DNA of 64,000 nucleotides from Yoonia vestfoldensis (GCF_002158905.1 NZ_CP021431.1:1364001-1428000); one strand, 5' to 3'; positions 33,728 to 42,782 are shown, counted from the first letter of the stretch. Numbers and translations: made by a program. The notes: generated by a model from the letters alone, not told the origin.

Positions 33728-34297
33728 TCAGCCGCGCCAGGTGCGCACAGGGCCGCAATCCATATGGACGAAATTCGACCGGCCATAGCGCCCGACCCCA
33801 CCGGCGTTAAAGGCGGCGGCCGCGCTGGCCATCTGGCTGGTGCTGCGGCTGCGCAGCCGCAGATCGGCCGCCTGACCGCGCATATGCAGGGAATCGCGCG
33901 CCACGCCAGAGGACCGCGCCCCCAGCATCGCATTGGTCGCCGGTGACCGGTAGCCCGACAACAGCAGATAGGGTTCGCTGGTTTCCATCAGCCGCAGCGC
34001 CCCCGCCATGATGTCGATCGTGCGCAGGTCCATCTGCACCGCTTCGCCCGTGCGCCAATCGCGCATATGCAGGTTAATTTCGCGCACGGCCTCGGCGATA
34101 TATTCGCCTTCGATCCAATAGATCGTGTCAAGCGTTTCGCCGGTGCGCCCGTTATACATCGCAATTCTGCGGATATCGCCCGCCCCGCGCAAAAAGCCCT
34201 GCGCCTGGGAAAATGTCGGTGCGGCTGTCACGGCGGTTGCAGCCAAAGCTGTCAGCAACCCACGCCGGGTCATCCCCGAAGTCATTTTGTCAATCAT
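33728..34297 (-). CDS. Tat-exported DUF882 (YcbK-like) peptidase-fold protein
   Basis: A 189-residue protein with a twin-arginine signal (M-T-R-R-G-L-L-T-A-L-A) cleaved near SQA-Q. The mature part is the DUF882/YcbK fold related to M15 D-Ala-D-Ala peptidases: S-G-Y-R-S-P, then H-M-R-G-Q-A-A-D-L-R and F-V-H-M-D-C-G, which supply the H...D...H zinc ligands. A role in murein processing is therefore likely though unproven. Tat export implies folding or metal loading in the cytoplasm. ATGs at 34297 and 34285 are both possible starts. A terminator follows. Confidence 0.87.
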   Translation of the reverse strand: MIDKMTSGMTRRGLLTALAATAVTAAPTFSQAQGFLRGAGDIRRIAMYNGRTGETLDTIYWIEGEYIAEAVREINLHMRDWRTGEAVQMDLRTIDIMAGALRLMETSEPYLLLSGYRSPATNAMLGARSSGVARDSLHMRGQAADLRLRSRSTSQMASAAAAFNAGGVGRYGRSNFVHMDCGPVRTWRG

Positions 34298-34565
34298 TAT
34301 ACGCGCCTGTCCCGTCGCTTATATTTAACGCCCGTTTTAACACGGACTGCCATCATGCCCCCAGGATGTGCGAAAGATATGGCACATTTTGATTCGTGGA
34401 CCAAGTCTTGTTTAACCGGTTCCCATGAACGAAAAGAAAATAGGCGAAATTTTGCGCAGGTGACATTTTTGTCAGCATGCCAGCGCGCTTGCGTGATGAC
34501 CGGCTTTTGGGTAACCGCCAATCCTGTGGCGTCCGCAGGTGGCGGGCATCAGGCAGGAGGTGGCG

Positions 34566-35630
34566 ATGACCCATTCCATTCGTGCGATCGCGGCCGCGTT
34601 GCAGGCCGAGGCGCGGGGCGATCTTGATCTACAGGTTCTGCGCGCCTCTGAACCGGCCACCGCCGGTCCTGATGATCTGGCGCTGGCGATGACGCCCGCC
34701 TATGGCCCGGCTTTGCAAAGCGGGGCGGCACGGGCCGCGATTGTCTGGCCCGATGCCGATTGGCAGGCGCTTGGCTTGCAGGCCGCGATCATCGCGCCGC
34801 GCGCGCGGCTGGCGATGGCGCGGCTGACGCAACTGCTCGACCCCAAGGCCGTGGCGACGGGGATCAGCCCGCAAGCGCTGGTCGATCCCACGGCGATGGT
34901 CGCGGCGGATGCCAGTATCGGCGCCTTTTGCGTCATCGGTGCGGGGGCGGTGATCGGGGCGGGGACATGGATCGCGGATCAGGTCAGCATCGCGCCCGGT
35001 GTGGTGATCGGGGCTGACTGCCAGATCAATGCCGGTGTGCGCCTGCAGGCGGGCGTGCGCTTGGGCGACAGGGTGATCCTGCAACCCAATGTGGTGATCG
35101 GCGGCGACGGGTTTTCCTTTGTCAGCGCAGAGCCGTCGAATGTCGAGATCGCGCGCGAGACGCTGGGCGCGGCCGCTTTGCAGGCCCCCGCTGATCCGAC
35201 ATGGCACCGGATTCATTCGCTGGGCGGTGTGGTGATCGGCGATGATGTCGAAATCGGCGCCGGGTCCACGGTGGATGCAGGCACGATCCGCGCGACCCGC
35301 ATCGGGCAGGGCAGCAAGCTCGATAACCTTGTGCAGATCGGGCATAATGTGATCGTGGGCGCGCATTGCCTGATCTGTGCGCAGGCGGGCGTGGCGGGGT
35401 CCAGCGTGATCGGCGACCGCGTGGTCGTGGGCGGCAAGGCGGGGATCGCGGATAACCTGAAGATCGGTGATGACGTGGTCTTGGGCGGCGGGTCGGTGGT
35501 ATTGTCGCATGTGCCTGCGGGGCGCGTCATGATGGGCTATCCCGCGACCAAGATGCAGACCCATATCGACAGCTACAAGGCGCTGCGCCGCCTGCCACGG
35601 CTGTTGCGCGATTTTGCCACACGTCAATAA
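34566..35630 (+). CDS. lpxD: UDP-3-O-acylglucosamine N-acyltransferase
   Basis: A 354-residue trimeric acyltransferase adding the 2-N-hydroxyacyl chain in lipid A synthesis, using acyl-ACP. An N-terminal uridine-binding domain (about 1-95) is followed by many left-handed beta-helix hexapeptides and the catalytic His in [20 protein letters not shown] before the ATG at 34566 is a strong ribosome binding site; the slightly longer frame is rejected. In many bacteria lpxD sits between skp and fabZ; here it is about 21 kb away from that cluster and next to an ACP and a ketosynthase gene. Confidence 0.95.
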   Translation: MTHSIRAIAAALQAEARGDLDLQVLRASEPATAGPDDLALAMTPAYGPALQSGAARAAIVWPDADWQALGLQAAIIAPRARLAMARLTQLLDPKAVATGISPQALVDPTAMVAADASIGAFCVIGAGAVIGAGTWIADQVSIAPGVVIGADCQINAGVRLQAGVRLGDRVILQPNVVIGGDGFSFVSAEPSNVEIARETLGAAALQAPADPTWHRIHSLGGVVIGDDVEIGAGSTVDAGTIRATRIGQGSKLDNLVQIGHNVIVGAHCLICAQAGVAGSSVIGDRVVVGGKAGIADNLKIGDDVVLGGGSVVLSHVPAGRVMMGYPATKMQTHIDSYKALRRLPRLLRDFATRQ

Positions 35631-35693
35631 GTTGTTTCATTGCCGCCGGACAATGCCTAAATGAGCAGCGACATCACCAGACGGAGCACCCCC

Positions 35694-35954
35694 ATGACAA
35701 CCGATGACCGGATCATCGCCATCATCGCCGAACAGGCCATGCTAGAGCCGGGCGATGTCGCGCTGGAGGCATCGCTGGCCGATCTGGGGATCGATTCACT
35801 GGGCTTGGTGGAATGTATTTTCGCGATCGAGGAAGGTTTTGACATCTCGGTGCCGTTCAACGCCAATGATCCGACGGCCAGCGGTTTTGACATCTCCTCG
35901 GTGGGGGCGATCATCGCGGCGGTCAAGCAGTTGCAAGCCGAACAGGCAGGCTGA
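35694..35954 (+). CDS. Specialised acyl carrier protein
   Basis: An 86-residue ACP with the phosphopantetheine site D-S35-L in L-G-I-D-S-L-G-L-V-E. The sequence after it (C-I-F-A-I-E-E-G-F-D-I-S-V-P-F) resembles the long-chain lipid A carrier AcpXL more than housekeeping AcpP. The ATG at 35694 follows GGAGCACCCCC. It ends in a one-base overlap with the ketosynthase gene and follows lpxD by 63 bases, which suggests a dedicated acyl chain supply. That function is inferred from context and motif only. Confidence 0.85.
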   Translation: MTTDDRIIAIIAEQAMLEPGDVALEASLADLGIDSLGLVECIFAIEEGFDISVPFNANDPTASGFDISSVGAIIAAVKQLQAEQAG

Positions 35955-37165
35955 TGGCGCGGGTCGTCATTACCGGTGCCGGAACGATCAACCCGATTGG
36001 CGGCGACGTGCCCACCACCTTTGCCGCCATGCGCGAAGGCCGCTGCGGCATCGGTCCGCTGGATATCCCCGATGTGGACCGGCTGGCGATCCAGATCGGC
36101 GGGCAGATCAAGGGCTATGCCGAAACCGATCATTTCAACCGCCAGCAAATCGCGCTTTATGACCGGTTCACGCAATTCACGCTGCTGGCCGCGCGTCAGG
36201 CGCTGGGGCAGGCGGGGCTGCGCTTTACCGGTGCTTTGGCCGATCAATCGGGCGTGATCTTTGGCACTTCGGGGGGCGGGCTGAACACGCAGGATGAAAA
36301 TTACCGCGCCGTTTACGAAGAGGGCAAGAACCGCGTGCATCCGTTCATCGTGCCCAAGCTGATGAATAATGCCGCCGCCAGCCATGTCTCGATGGAATGG
36401 AACCTGCGCGGGCCAAGCTTTACCGTCGCCACGGCCTGTGCCTCGTCCAACCATGCGATGGGGCAGGCGTTCAACATGATCCGCTGCGGCATGACCAAGG
36501 TCATGGTCACCGGCGGGTCCGAGGCGATGCTATGTTTCGGCGGCATCAAGGCCTGGGAAGGGCTGCGGGTGATGTCCAAAGATGCCTGCCGGCCGTTTTC
36601 GGCCACGCGCAACGGCATGGTGCAGGGCGAGGGCGCAGGCGTCTTTGTCTTCGAGGATTACGACCATGCGCGCGCGCGGGGGGCCGATATCTTGTGCGAA
36701 GTGATCGGTTTCGCCATGACCTCGGATGCATCCGACATCGTGATGCCCAATAAACAAGGGGCGGCGCGCGCGATTGCGGGGGCTGTCAGGGATGCGGGCG
36801 TGGCGCTGGATGCGGTGGGCTATATCAATGCGCATGGCACCGGCACGGCGGCCAATGACAAGACCGAATGCGCCGCTGTCGCCGATGTCTTTGGCGCGCA
36901 TGCCGACAAGTTGATGATGTCATCGACCAAATCCATGCATGGCCATCTGATCGGCGGCACCGGCGCGGTCGAGCTTTTGGCCTGTATCATGGCGCTGCGC
37001 GACGGGGTGATCGCGCCCACCATCGGCTATGAGGAATCCGACCCCGAATGCGCGCTGGATGTGGTCCCCAATGTGGCGCGCGACGCCAAGGTTGATGTCG
37101 CGCTGTCCAATGCTTTTGCCTTTGGCGGGCTGAACGCGGTGATCGCGCTGCGCCGTTTTGCCTAG
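35954..37165 (+). CDS. Beta-ketoacyl-ACP synthase (KAS II/FabF-like)
   Basis: A 403-residue condensing enzyme. The catalytic triad is C162 (A-T-A-C-A-S-S), H294 (N-A-H-G-T-G-T) and H331 (S-M-H-G-H-L-I-G-G). F-A-F-G-G-L-N-A near the end is also typical. Elongates acyl-ACP by malonyl-ACP. Being fused in transcription with its own ACP and lpxD, it is probably not the housekeeping fabF but a chain-length or 3-hydroxyacyl specialist for lipid A. It converges with the ialB-like gene with a 4-base overlap. Confidence 0.92.
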   Translation: MARVVITGAGTINPIGGDVPTTFAAMREGRCGIGPLDIPDVDRLAIQIGGQIKGYAETDHFNRQQIALYDRFTQFTLLAARQALGQAGLRFTGALADQSGVIFGTSGGGLNTQDENYRAVYEEGKNRVHPFIVPKLMNNAAASHVSMEWNLRGPSFTVATACASSNHAMGQAFNMIRCGMTKVMVTGGSEAMLCFGGIKAWEGLRVMSKDACRPFSATRNGMVQGEGAGVFVFEDYDHARARGADILCEVIGFAMTSDASDIVMPNKQGAARAIAGAVRDAGVALDAVGYINAHGTGTAANDKTECAAVADVFGAHADKLMMSSTKSMHGHLIGGTGAVELLACIMALRDGVIAPTIGYEESDPECALDVVPNVARDAKVDVALSNAFAFGGLNAVIALRRFA

Positions 37166-37728
37166 GGGATCACGGCCAGATTGTCGAAACCCTCGGTAAA
37201 GCCGGCCAGCGACATGGTCAGCAGGAAATCATCCTCTGGTGCGGCGGCAGGGACCAGACGCAAGGTCGCGGTTGACCCGGCTTCGAACGCCGCGATCTCG
37301 GCTTCGGTCAGGCCGATCCGCGCAACGCAGCCCGCCGCATTGCAAAAGCTGAACGGATAGCGGCGCGGTTCGCCATCATCGACCGATAAGGTCAGCTGCT
37401 GGGTCAGCAGCGTTTCAAGTGGCACGACGATATTGGCCCCGGCCATGGCCTGACCGCCCTGGGGCAGACGGAACAGGTTGAATTCCGCCACCGGTGCATC
37501 GGCATCATTGGTCAGCAGCTGATAGAGATTGCAGCGGTCATCCTGCCCTTCGGGCGCGCGGATGCAGCGGACTTCCCAATCGCCATGGGTGTCGGCGACA
37601 TAGATCTCGCCGATGCGCGGGGTGACGGGTTCGCCCAGATCCAGCGCATTGGTGTCGTCTTGGGCCGTGGCCTGGGTGCCGATGGCAAGAAAGGCAGCAA
37701 GTGTAAGGGCGGTTGTGGTCCTGCGCAT
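37162..37728 (-). CDS. Invasion-associated locus B (IalB)-family exported protein
   Basis: A 188-residue protein with a signal peptide ending near ATA-QD. The mature part follows the IalB pattern: G-D-W-E-V-R-C with a Cys, then D-R-C-N-L-Y-Q, and F-S-F-C-N-A-A-G-C-V-A-R-I, four Cys in all that likely form disulfides. IalB proteins are periplasmic or outer-membrane in alphaproteobacteria; the name comes from Bartonella and does not imply invasion here. The start is the ATG at 37728; the frame up to 37941 is not accepted, as it crosses the terminator and small RNA candidate. Confidence 0.85.
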   Translation of the reverse strand: MRRTTTALTLAAFLAIGTQATAQDDTNALDLGEPVTPRIGEIYVADTHGDWEVRCIRAPEGQDDRCNLYQLLTNDADAPVAEFNLFRLPQGGQAMAGANIVVPLETLLTQQLTLSVDDGEPRRYPFSFCNAAGCVARIGLTEAEIAAFEAGSTATLRLVPAAAPEDDFLLTMSLAGFTEGFDNLAVIP

Positions 37729-37844
37729 GGGAAATGATCCTGTGTTGTCTTGCTGCCGCCTATCATGGCGCGCGGGCCATGTCAGGACAAAATTCCGTGT
37801 GATTGGCAATCTTCCGCCAGCGCCATAAGTTGTTGCTTTTGCAT

Positions 37845-37872
37845 GAAAAAAGGGCCCGTTGCCGGACCCTTT
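37845..37872. terminator. Bidirectional terminator hairpin
   Basis: AAAGGG-C-CCG TTGC CGG-A-CCCTTT with A/T runs on both sides (ATTTTTT on plus, TTTTTT on minus) works on either strand. On the minus strand it would end the small RNA candidate and separates it from the ialB-like gene. Confidence 0.8.
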
Positions 37873-37906
37873 ATTTTTTCTCCCTGTCGGACTTGGCCGA
37901 CGAATT
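37845..37906 (-). ncRNA. Candidate small RNA (about 60 bases)
   Basis: A promoter-like pair (TTGACG-N17-TAGCGT, 37941-37913), about 60 transcribed bases, then a strong terminator, all on the minus strand between two terminators and not part of a protein gene. The transcript has a short CGTCGG/CCGAC hairpin and an A-rich single strand GGGAGAAAAAATAAAGGG before the terminator, an Hfq-type layout. An ATG (37911) begins a 13-codon frame ending in that A-rich run, but it would start upstream of the predicted +1. No family is recognised. Confidence 0.4.
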
Positions 37907-37912
37907 GGGCAT

Positions 37913-37941
37913 ACGCTACGCAAAGGGCATGTCGCCGTCAA
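37913..37941 (-). promoter_or_regulatory. Sigma-70-like promoter of the small RNA candidate
   Basis: TTGACG (37941-37936), a 17-base spacer and TAGCGT (37918-37913) on the minus strand. The -35 is strong and the -10 is moderate for an alphaproteobacterium. Confidence 0.45.
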
Positions 37942-37977
37942 CAGCTAATCCGACGCTTTTACACAGGGTTGGGTGGG

Positions 37978-38006
37978 AAAAATGGCCGCACCCGTAGGCG
38001 CGGCCA
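37978..38006 (-). terminator. Terminator of the CorC-xerD operon
   Basis: Minus strand TGGCCGC, a 10-base loop, GCGGCCA then ATTTTT, about 120 bases after the CorC-type gene. A 7-bp GC-rich stem with U-run. Confidence 0.75.
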
Positions 38007-38124
38007 GTCCATCAGGGAGAACAGCAAGACCAGGATCAATGGCTTGCTGGGATCTTATCGCATGCAAAGCTTAACAAGGCCTTTCGCCAGATGAGGGCGC
38101 GGGAACGCACCGTTAAACCAGCTA

Positions 38125-39426
38125 TCAGAGCTTGCGGATCTTCAGCGTCGCCAGCCGGTTTTCCTCTTTGGTCAGGACCTCGAAGCGAAAACCGTGAAAT
38201 GAAAACACCTGTCCGACCACGGGGATCATCTGCGCCTCGTGGATCACCAGACCGGCGATTGTATTGGCCTCGTCATCGGGCAATTGCCAATCATGCGCGC
38301 GGTTCAGGTCGCGGATCGTGATGCCGCCATCAACGATATAGGCGCCATCCGCCGTGGCCGCGATCTGTTCGGGTTCGTAATCGTCGAATTCATCCGCGAT
38401 CTCGCCCACGATTTCCTCGAGGATGTCTTCAAGCGTGATCAGCCCTTCAAGCCCGCCATATTCATCCACCACCAGCGCGAAATGCGTCTTTCGTTTCAGG
38501 AAATTGCGCATCTGGTCGCCCAGCGTCGTGGTTTCGGGGACGAAATAGGGCGGCATCGCGACTTTCATCACGTCAAAGACCGCCAGCCCCTGTCCGTCCA
38601 CCGTGCCACCGCTGAGCAATTTATGCATCGCGCGCAGCAGATCCTTGGCATGGATCACCCCGACGATATTTTCGGGATTGTCACGATAAAGCGGCAGGCG
38701 GGTGTGCTGGCTTTGCAGGATCTGCGCCAGAATATCCTGCGCGGGCAGGGCGGCATCCACCATCTCGATGCCCGAGCGGTGCAGCATCACCTCTTCCACG
38801 GTGCGTTCGTTCAGGTCCAGCGCGCCCAGAATCCGGTCGCGGTCTTCTTTCTCGACCCAGCCTTCGGCATGGCCCAGATGCAAGGCGCCGGCGATTTCCT
38901 CGCGCACGGCCAGAATATTGCTGTCAGGATCGGTGCGCACGCCGAACAGATACAGCACACCGCGCACCAAAAACCGCACGGCTGTCACCGCGGGGGCAAA
39001 GATCAGTACGATCACCCCGATCGGGCGGGCCACGAAAGAGGCGACCTTTTCAGGATTGGTGATGGCAAAGGTCTTGGGCAGGACCTCGGCAAAGATCAGC
39101 ACCAGCAGCGTCATGATCAGCGTGGCGGCGGCGACCCCGTTCTGGCCAAAGACCTTGGTCAGGATCGCGGTGGCCAGCGAGGTGGCCAGAATATTGACCA
39201 CATTATTGCCCAGCAGGACCGAGCCGATCAGGCGTTCGTTATCCTCGGTCACTTTCAGCGCCCGTTCCGCGCCCCGCGATCCTTTGTCTGCGGCCGACCG
39301 CAGCTTGCCGCGCGAGGCGGCGGTCAGCGCCGTTTCAGAGCCTGAAAAGAAGGCCGAGAGGATCAGCAAGACAACAATGGCCGCCGCCGTGGCCCAGAAT
39401 GCTGCGTCGAGTGTCGAGGGGTCCAT
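38125..39426 (-). CDS. HlyC/CorC-family membrane protein (DUF21-CBS-CorC)
   Basis: A 433-residue protein: a DUF21/CNNM membrane domain with four helices (about 10-165, starting F-F-S-G-S-E-T-A-L-T), a pair of CBS domains (about 210-335), and a C-terminal CorC/HlyC domain ending L-A-T-L-K-I. Such proteins are linked to magnesium or cobalt efflux or transport. Substrate is not determined here. It follows xerD by 50 bases and is the last gene of the operon, which ends with a terminator near 38.0 kb. Confidence 0.9.
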   Translation of the reverse strand: MDPSTLDAAFWATAAAIVVLLILSAFFSGSETALTAASRGKLRSAADKGSRGAERALKVTEDNERLIGSVLLGNNVVNILATSLATAILTKVFGQNGVAAATLIMTLLVLIFAEVLPKTFAITNPEKVASFVARPIGVIVLIFAPAVTAVRFLVRGVLYLFGVRTDPDSNILAVREEIAGALHLGHAEGWVEKEDRDRILGALDLNERTVEEVMLHRSGIEMVDAALPAQDILAQILQSQHTRLPLYRDNPENIVGVIHAKDLLRAMHKLLSGGTVDGQGLAVFDVMKVAMPPYFVPETTTLGDQMRNFLKRKTHFALVVDEYGGLEGLITLEDILEEIVGEIADEFDDYEPEQIAATADGAYIVDGGITIRDLNRAHDWQLPDDEANTIAGLVIHEAQMIPVVGQVFSFHGFRFEVLTKEENRLATLKIRKL

Positions 39427-39476
39427 ATCACGCTTTCAAATGCTTCATGCCTATATTGCCCGCAAGCGGCGCAGCT

Positions 39477-40418
39477 TCAAGGCTTGGTCGGTTTGGCCAG
39501 CGGATGGTGTTGCAAAACCAGATCGGTCAGGCGCTGGTCCAGCACATGGGTATAGATCTCGGTGGTGGCGATATCGGCATGGCCCAGCATGGTTTGGATC
39601 GACCGCAGATCAGCCCCGCCCGCCAGCAGATGGGTGGCAAAAGCATGGCGCAGCACATGCGGCGTGACCCGCGCAGGCGATAGCCCGGCGGTGATTGCAA
39701 AGGTTTTGATCAGCGCGAAAAACGCATGTCGGGTCAGATGGCCCGCCTTGCCATGCGAAGGAAACAGGTATTTCGACGCAGGCTTGCCCGCCTTGCGCGC
39801 GGAATCTTCGGCCTGATCGCGCGCGGTCAGCCAATTGGCCATGGCAGCGCGGGCGGGCGGCGACAAAGGCACCAGCCGTTCCTTGCCGCCTTTGCCGCGC
39901 ACCAACAGCATCTGGGGATCGCCGCGCGCCGCCGCCACCGGCAGGCTGACCAATTCGGTGACACGCATCCCCGTCGCATAAAGCAATTCCATCAGGCAGG
40001 TATTGCGCAGCCCGTCCCGCGGGCTGTTGCGGGCGGCGTCCAGCAGGCGGTCCACCTCGGCCAGATCCAGCGTTTTGGGCAGGCGCTGCGCGCGGCCCGG
40101 CCCTTTGATCTGCAGCGCGGGATTATCGGCGCGCCAGCCTTCTTCATAGGCGAAACGGAACAATTGCTTGATCGCTGACAGGCGGCGGGCGCGGGTGGAT
40201 TTGGCCAGACCCTCGGCTGCGCAATCGATCAGATAGCTTTCGATCTGGTCCTGCGACAGGCTGGCGAAATGGAGCCCCTTATCAGCCAGCCAAGCGGCGA
40301 AACCGGCCAGATCACGCGCATAGGCCAGCTGCGTATTGGGGGCGGCATCCAGTTCCGCCGCCTGCGCCTGCAAATAGCTTTGGACCCAGCGGGCCATGCT
40401 GGCGGGGCCTTGGGTCAC
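39477..40418 (-). CDS. xerD: Tyrosine site-specific recombinase XerD
   Basis: A 313-residue recombinase that resolves chromosome dimers at dif with XerC. An N-terminal SAM-like core-binding domain (about 8-95) precedes the catalytic domain. Catalytic residues are visible: Arg in T-G-M-R-V-T-E-L, His-x-x-Arg in H-V-L-R-H-A-F-A-T-H-L-L, His in L-G-H-A-D-I-A-T-T, and Tyr in E-I-Y-T-H-V. Position next to aroK/aroB and a CorC gene is conserved housekeeping context, so it is not a phage integrase. It overlaps the upstream hypothetical gene by 4 bases. Confidence 0.92.
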   Translation of the reverse strand: MTQGPASMARWVQSYLQAQAAELDAAPNTQLAYARDLAGFAAWLADKGLHFASLSQDQIESYLIDCAAEGLAKSTRARRLSAIKQLFRFAYEEGWRADNPALQIKGPGRAQRLPKTLDLAEVDRLLDAARNSPRDGLRNTCLMELLYATGMRVTELVSLPVAAARGDPQMLLVRGKGGKERLVPLSPPARAAMANWLTARDQAEDSARKAGKPASKYLFPSHGKAGHLTRHAFFALIKTFAITAGLSPARVTPHVLRHAFATHLLAGGADLRSIQTMLGHADIATTEIYTHVLDQRLTDLVLQHHPLAKPTKP

Positions 40419-41935
40419 GTTGCGCGGTCCAATATCATCAGTTCCAGCGCCGCGCGGCGCGCAAGATCGTCCAGTTCCAGCAGCAAGAACAGCGCCAGCG
40501 CATCGGTCAAGGACCGGGCCTCGCCAGCAAAGCCTTCGTTGAACAGGCTGATGGCGCGCAGCATCGCCTCGCCGGTTTTGCCATTGGCGACAAGGTTCTG
40601 CAATTCCACCGGCGCGGGGGCACCGTCAAAGGCCGCCTGGATCGCCAGCGCGCGCGGCGATATCATCGCCACATCCTGCGGCTGGCCCAATGCGATGGCG
40701 ATCAGGAAGGGATCAAACGGGTCTTGCGCATCCGCCAGCCGCGCGGCGACAGCACGGTAATCATCCGATAACAGCCCGACACGATTGGCGATGTCATCCG
40801 CCTCGCCGCGCAGATCCATCGCTTGCAGCGCGTTGCTATAAAGCTTGGCAAAAGCCACTTCGGTGCGGGCCTGTTTCATCGCATCCCAAGCGGCGGGCAA
40901 AGATCGCGCCACTTCCTGCGGATCGCCCGCCTCGATCGCGGAATCCAGCCGGATGATGGCGGCGGCGCGGTCCCAGATCCCCCCCGAAGCAGCGGGCCTG
41001 CGCGCGGTATAAAACTTTTGCAACACATTTTCAGGCACAGCCCCCTGACGGGCCAGCCGCTCTGCGGCCTCCAGCTGGGCGCGCCAGGCATTATTGCCGC
41101 GCAGATCGGCATGGGCAAAGGCCAAGGGCAGGCCGCGGGTGATCAAAGGCTCGCCAAAGGCCTCGAACAGGCGAAAGGTCAACGGTGTCACCTGCGAGGG
41201 GGCGGGCAAAGGGGGCGCGGCTTCGAATAATTCGGGGTCAAGAAACCTGGCCAGAATATCGGCCTCTGACGCGGTGATATCGGACAGCACGCGGTGCGTG
41301 TTCAGCGACAAAACCGCAACCGGCCATTGACCACCGCGCGCCAGACAGAAGATCCGCGCAGCATAGGTCGGGGCCAGTTCCGGGCGCGCGTTCATCGCCC
41401 GGCAGGCGGCATCCTCGGTGCCGGTCAAAAGCGACAGGTCAAACCAGCGCTGAAACACATCGGGCGTGTCGGGGGTGGCAAGCTCTATCAAGGCCTGCGC
41501 CTGTTCGACCGCGCCCAGCTCGACCAGCCGGTCAACGCGGGCCAGAAACAGCGCGCCATCGGGTCCGGCCCCCAAAGGCGGATCGGCGCGGGCCTGCATC
41601 AGTATTTTGACGAAAGCCACGATCGCCGGCAGCGAATCGCGCCGGTCGCCACGGATCAGCGCGACGATGTCCTGTTCATTGCTGGCCGACCAGATATTAT
41701 GCGGCAGCCCGGTCACATCAGATGGCAACAGCCCCACAGGGTCCTTGGACAGCCGGTCCAGCGGCATCACCTCGATATCGGGGGGCAGCGCGCTTTGGAC
41801 CACGGGGGCTTCGGCCAGATTGGCGGCGCTGACAGCCTCTTGCGAAAGCCAGTCAATCGAGGACAGCGGGTCGCGGGCCACCGCAGGGCCGGTCGTCAGC
41901 ACCACAAGGGCAAGAACCGCGCTAGTTTGCGTCAA
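40415..41935 (-). CDS. Exported hypothetical protein with helical repeat character
   Basis: About 506 residues. A hydrophobic signal-like segment (S-A-V-L-A-L-V-V-L-T-T) ends near A-V-A-R. The rest is Ala/Leu-rich and helical with acidic-basic alternation, like TPR/SEL-type helical repeats, but I see no named motif. It overlaps xerD by 4 bases. The start is uncertain: a TTG at 41935 fits the signal peptide; a CTG at 41944 has GGAGG 9 bases upstream; an ATG 90 bases upstream of the TTG would overlap the small gene by about 100 bases. Function unknown. Confidence 0.6.
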   Translation of the reverse strand: MTQTSAVLALVVLTTGPAVARDPLSSIDWLSQEAVSAANLAEAPVVQSALPPDIEVMPLDRLSKDPVGLLPSDVTGLPHNIWSASNEQDIVALIRGDRRDSLPAIVAFVKILMQARADPPLGAGPDGALFLARVDRLVELGAVEQAQALIELATPDTPDVFQRWFDLSLLTGTEDAACRAMNARPELAPTYAARIFCLARGGQWPVAVLSLNTHRVLSDITASEADILARFLDPELFEAAPPLPAPSQVTPLTFRLFEAFGEPLITRGLPLAFAHADLRGNNAWRAQLEAAERLARQGAVPENVLQKFYTARRPAASGGIWDRAAAIIRLDSAIEAGDPQEVARSLPAAWDAMKQARTEVAFAKLYSNALQAMDLRGEADDIANRVGLLSDDYRAVAARLADAQDPFDPFLIAIALGQPQDVAMISPRALAIQAAFDGAPAPVELQNLVANGKTGEAMLRAISLFNEGFAGEARSLTDALALFLLLELDDLARRAALELMILDRAT

Positions 41936-42074
41936 GCGTGACAGGGCGGACCACCTCCTGTGCGGGGGCTGCGAAATCGGACGGAAACAGGATAGGGCCG
42001 ATATAGGCATAAGCGACAAATCCAAGCGCCATCAGAATGGTCAAAAAGATCAACACTTTAATAAACCGCCACAT
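41922..42074 (-). CDS. Small single-helix membrane protein
   Basis: Fifty residues: M-W-R-F-I-K-V then a hydrophobic helix (about 7-27) and a short periplasmic tail rich in Pro, Ala and Val. I chose the ATG at 42074 because the helix then sits at the N terminus. It heads the minus-strand run of small protein, hypothetical, xerD and CorC, and overlaps the next gene's likely start by 14 bases. No family recognised. Confidence 0.6.
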   Translation of the reverse strand: MWRFIKVLIFLTILMALGFVAYAYIGPILFPSDFAAPAQEVVRPVTLDAN

Positions 42075-42224
42075 AACCCGCCCCGTTTTACCATCATTGC
42101 TAAGTGGTCTCTGCGCCACTTTCTGCATCGTTTATATATGGTCTTTCGGGCAATATCACGCCATTCATTCACAAAACTTTTCCGCTCGGCATCCGATGGC
42201 CGAGCGTCGCAAGAAAGGATCGAC

Positions 42225-42782
42225 ATGGGACCGGCGGCGGCATATCGGCTAAGGCGCAATGTGGTGCTGGTGGGCATGATGGGCGCAGGCAAGACCGCCA
42301 TCGGGCGGGCGCTGGCCGCCATGCTGCAAGTGCCATTCGTCGATAGCGACGCCGCCATCGAAGAGGCCGCAGCGCTCAGCATCGATGAAATCTTTGCCCG
42401 CGACGGCGAGGCCTTCTTTCGCCGCCGCGAAACCGAGGTGCTGCGGCGCCTGCTGGCGGATGGGCCGCGGATCATCTCGACCGGCGGCGGGGCCTTTCTG
42501 GCCGCAGAAAACCGCGCGCTGATTGCAAGCGACGCCATTGCGCTCTGGCTGGATGCCGATCTGCAGACGCTGTGGGAACGGGTCCGCCACAAGGACACCC
42601 GCCCGCTGCTGCGCACGGCCGACCCCAAGGGGACATTGACGCGCTTGCTGGCGGCGCGCAAAGATATCTATGCGCTGGCCGGGCTGCGGCTGCCGGTGGC
42701 CTTTCACGCCTCGATCGAGGATACGACACAGGATGCGCTGCGCCTGCTGGCCACGCAACCCGCTGTGCTGGAGACCCTGTGA
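42225..42782 (+). CDS. aroK: Shikimate kinase
   Basis: A 185-residue P-loop kinase phosphorylating shikimate in the fifth step of chorismate synthesis. The Walker A is G-M-M-G-A-G-K-T-A-I-G-R; D-S-D-A-A-I-E and the I-S-T-G-G-G-A-F loop bind shikimate; K-D-T-R-P-L-L is the lid Arg segment. The start ATG at 42225 follows AAGAAAGGATCGAC. A much longer in-frame reading upstream is antisense to the hypothetical gene and is rejected. Its TGA shares bases with the aroB start, so the two are coupled. Confidence 0.94.
   Translation: MGPAAAYRLRRNVVLVGMMGAGKTAIGRALAAMLQVPFVDSDAAIEEAAALSIDEIFARDGEAFFRRRETEVLRRLLADGPRIISTGGGAFLAAENRALIASDAIALWLDADLQTLWERVRHKDTRPLLRTADPKGTLTRLLAARKDIYALAGLRLPVAFHASIEDTTQDALRLLATQPAVLETL

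Noticed and set aside
34426..34464. Short ATG frame of 12 codons (MNEKKIGEILRR) before lpxD
   Set aside because: Too short, no ribosome binding site; probably chance.
39477..40418. Tyrosine recombinase as phage integrase
   Set aside because: Sequence and aroKB/CorC context fit housekeeping XerD; no phage genes around.
41466..42224. Long upstream extension of the aroK frame
   Set aside because: Antisense to the hypothetical gene; the aroK start with its own ribosome binding site is at 42225.
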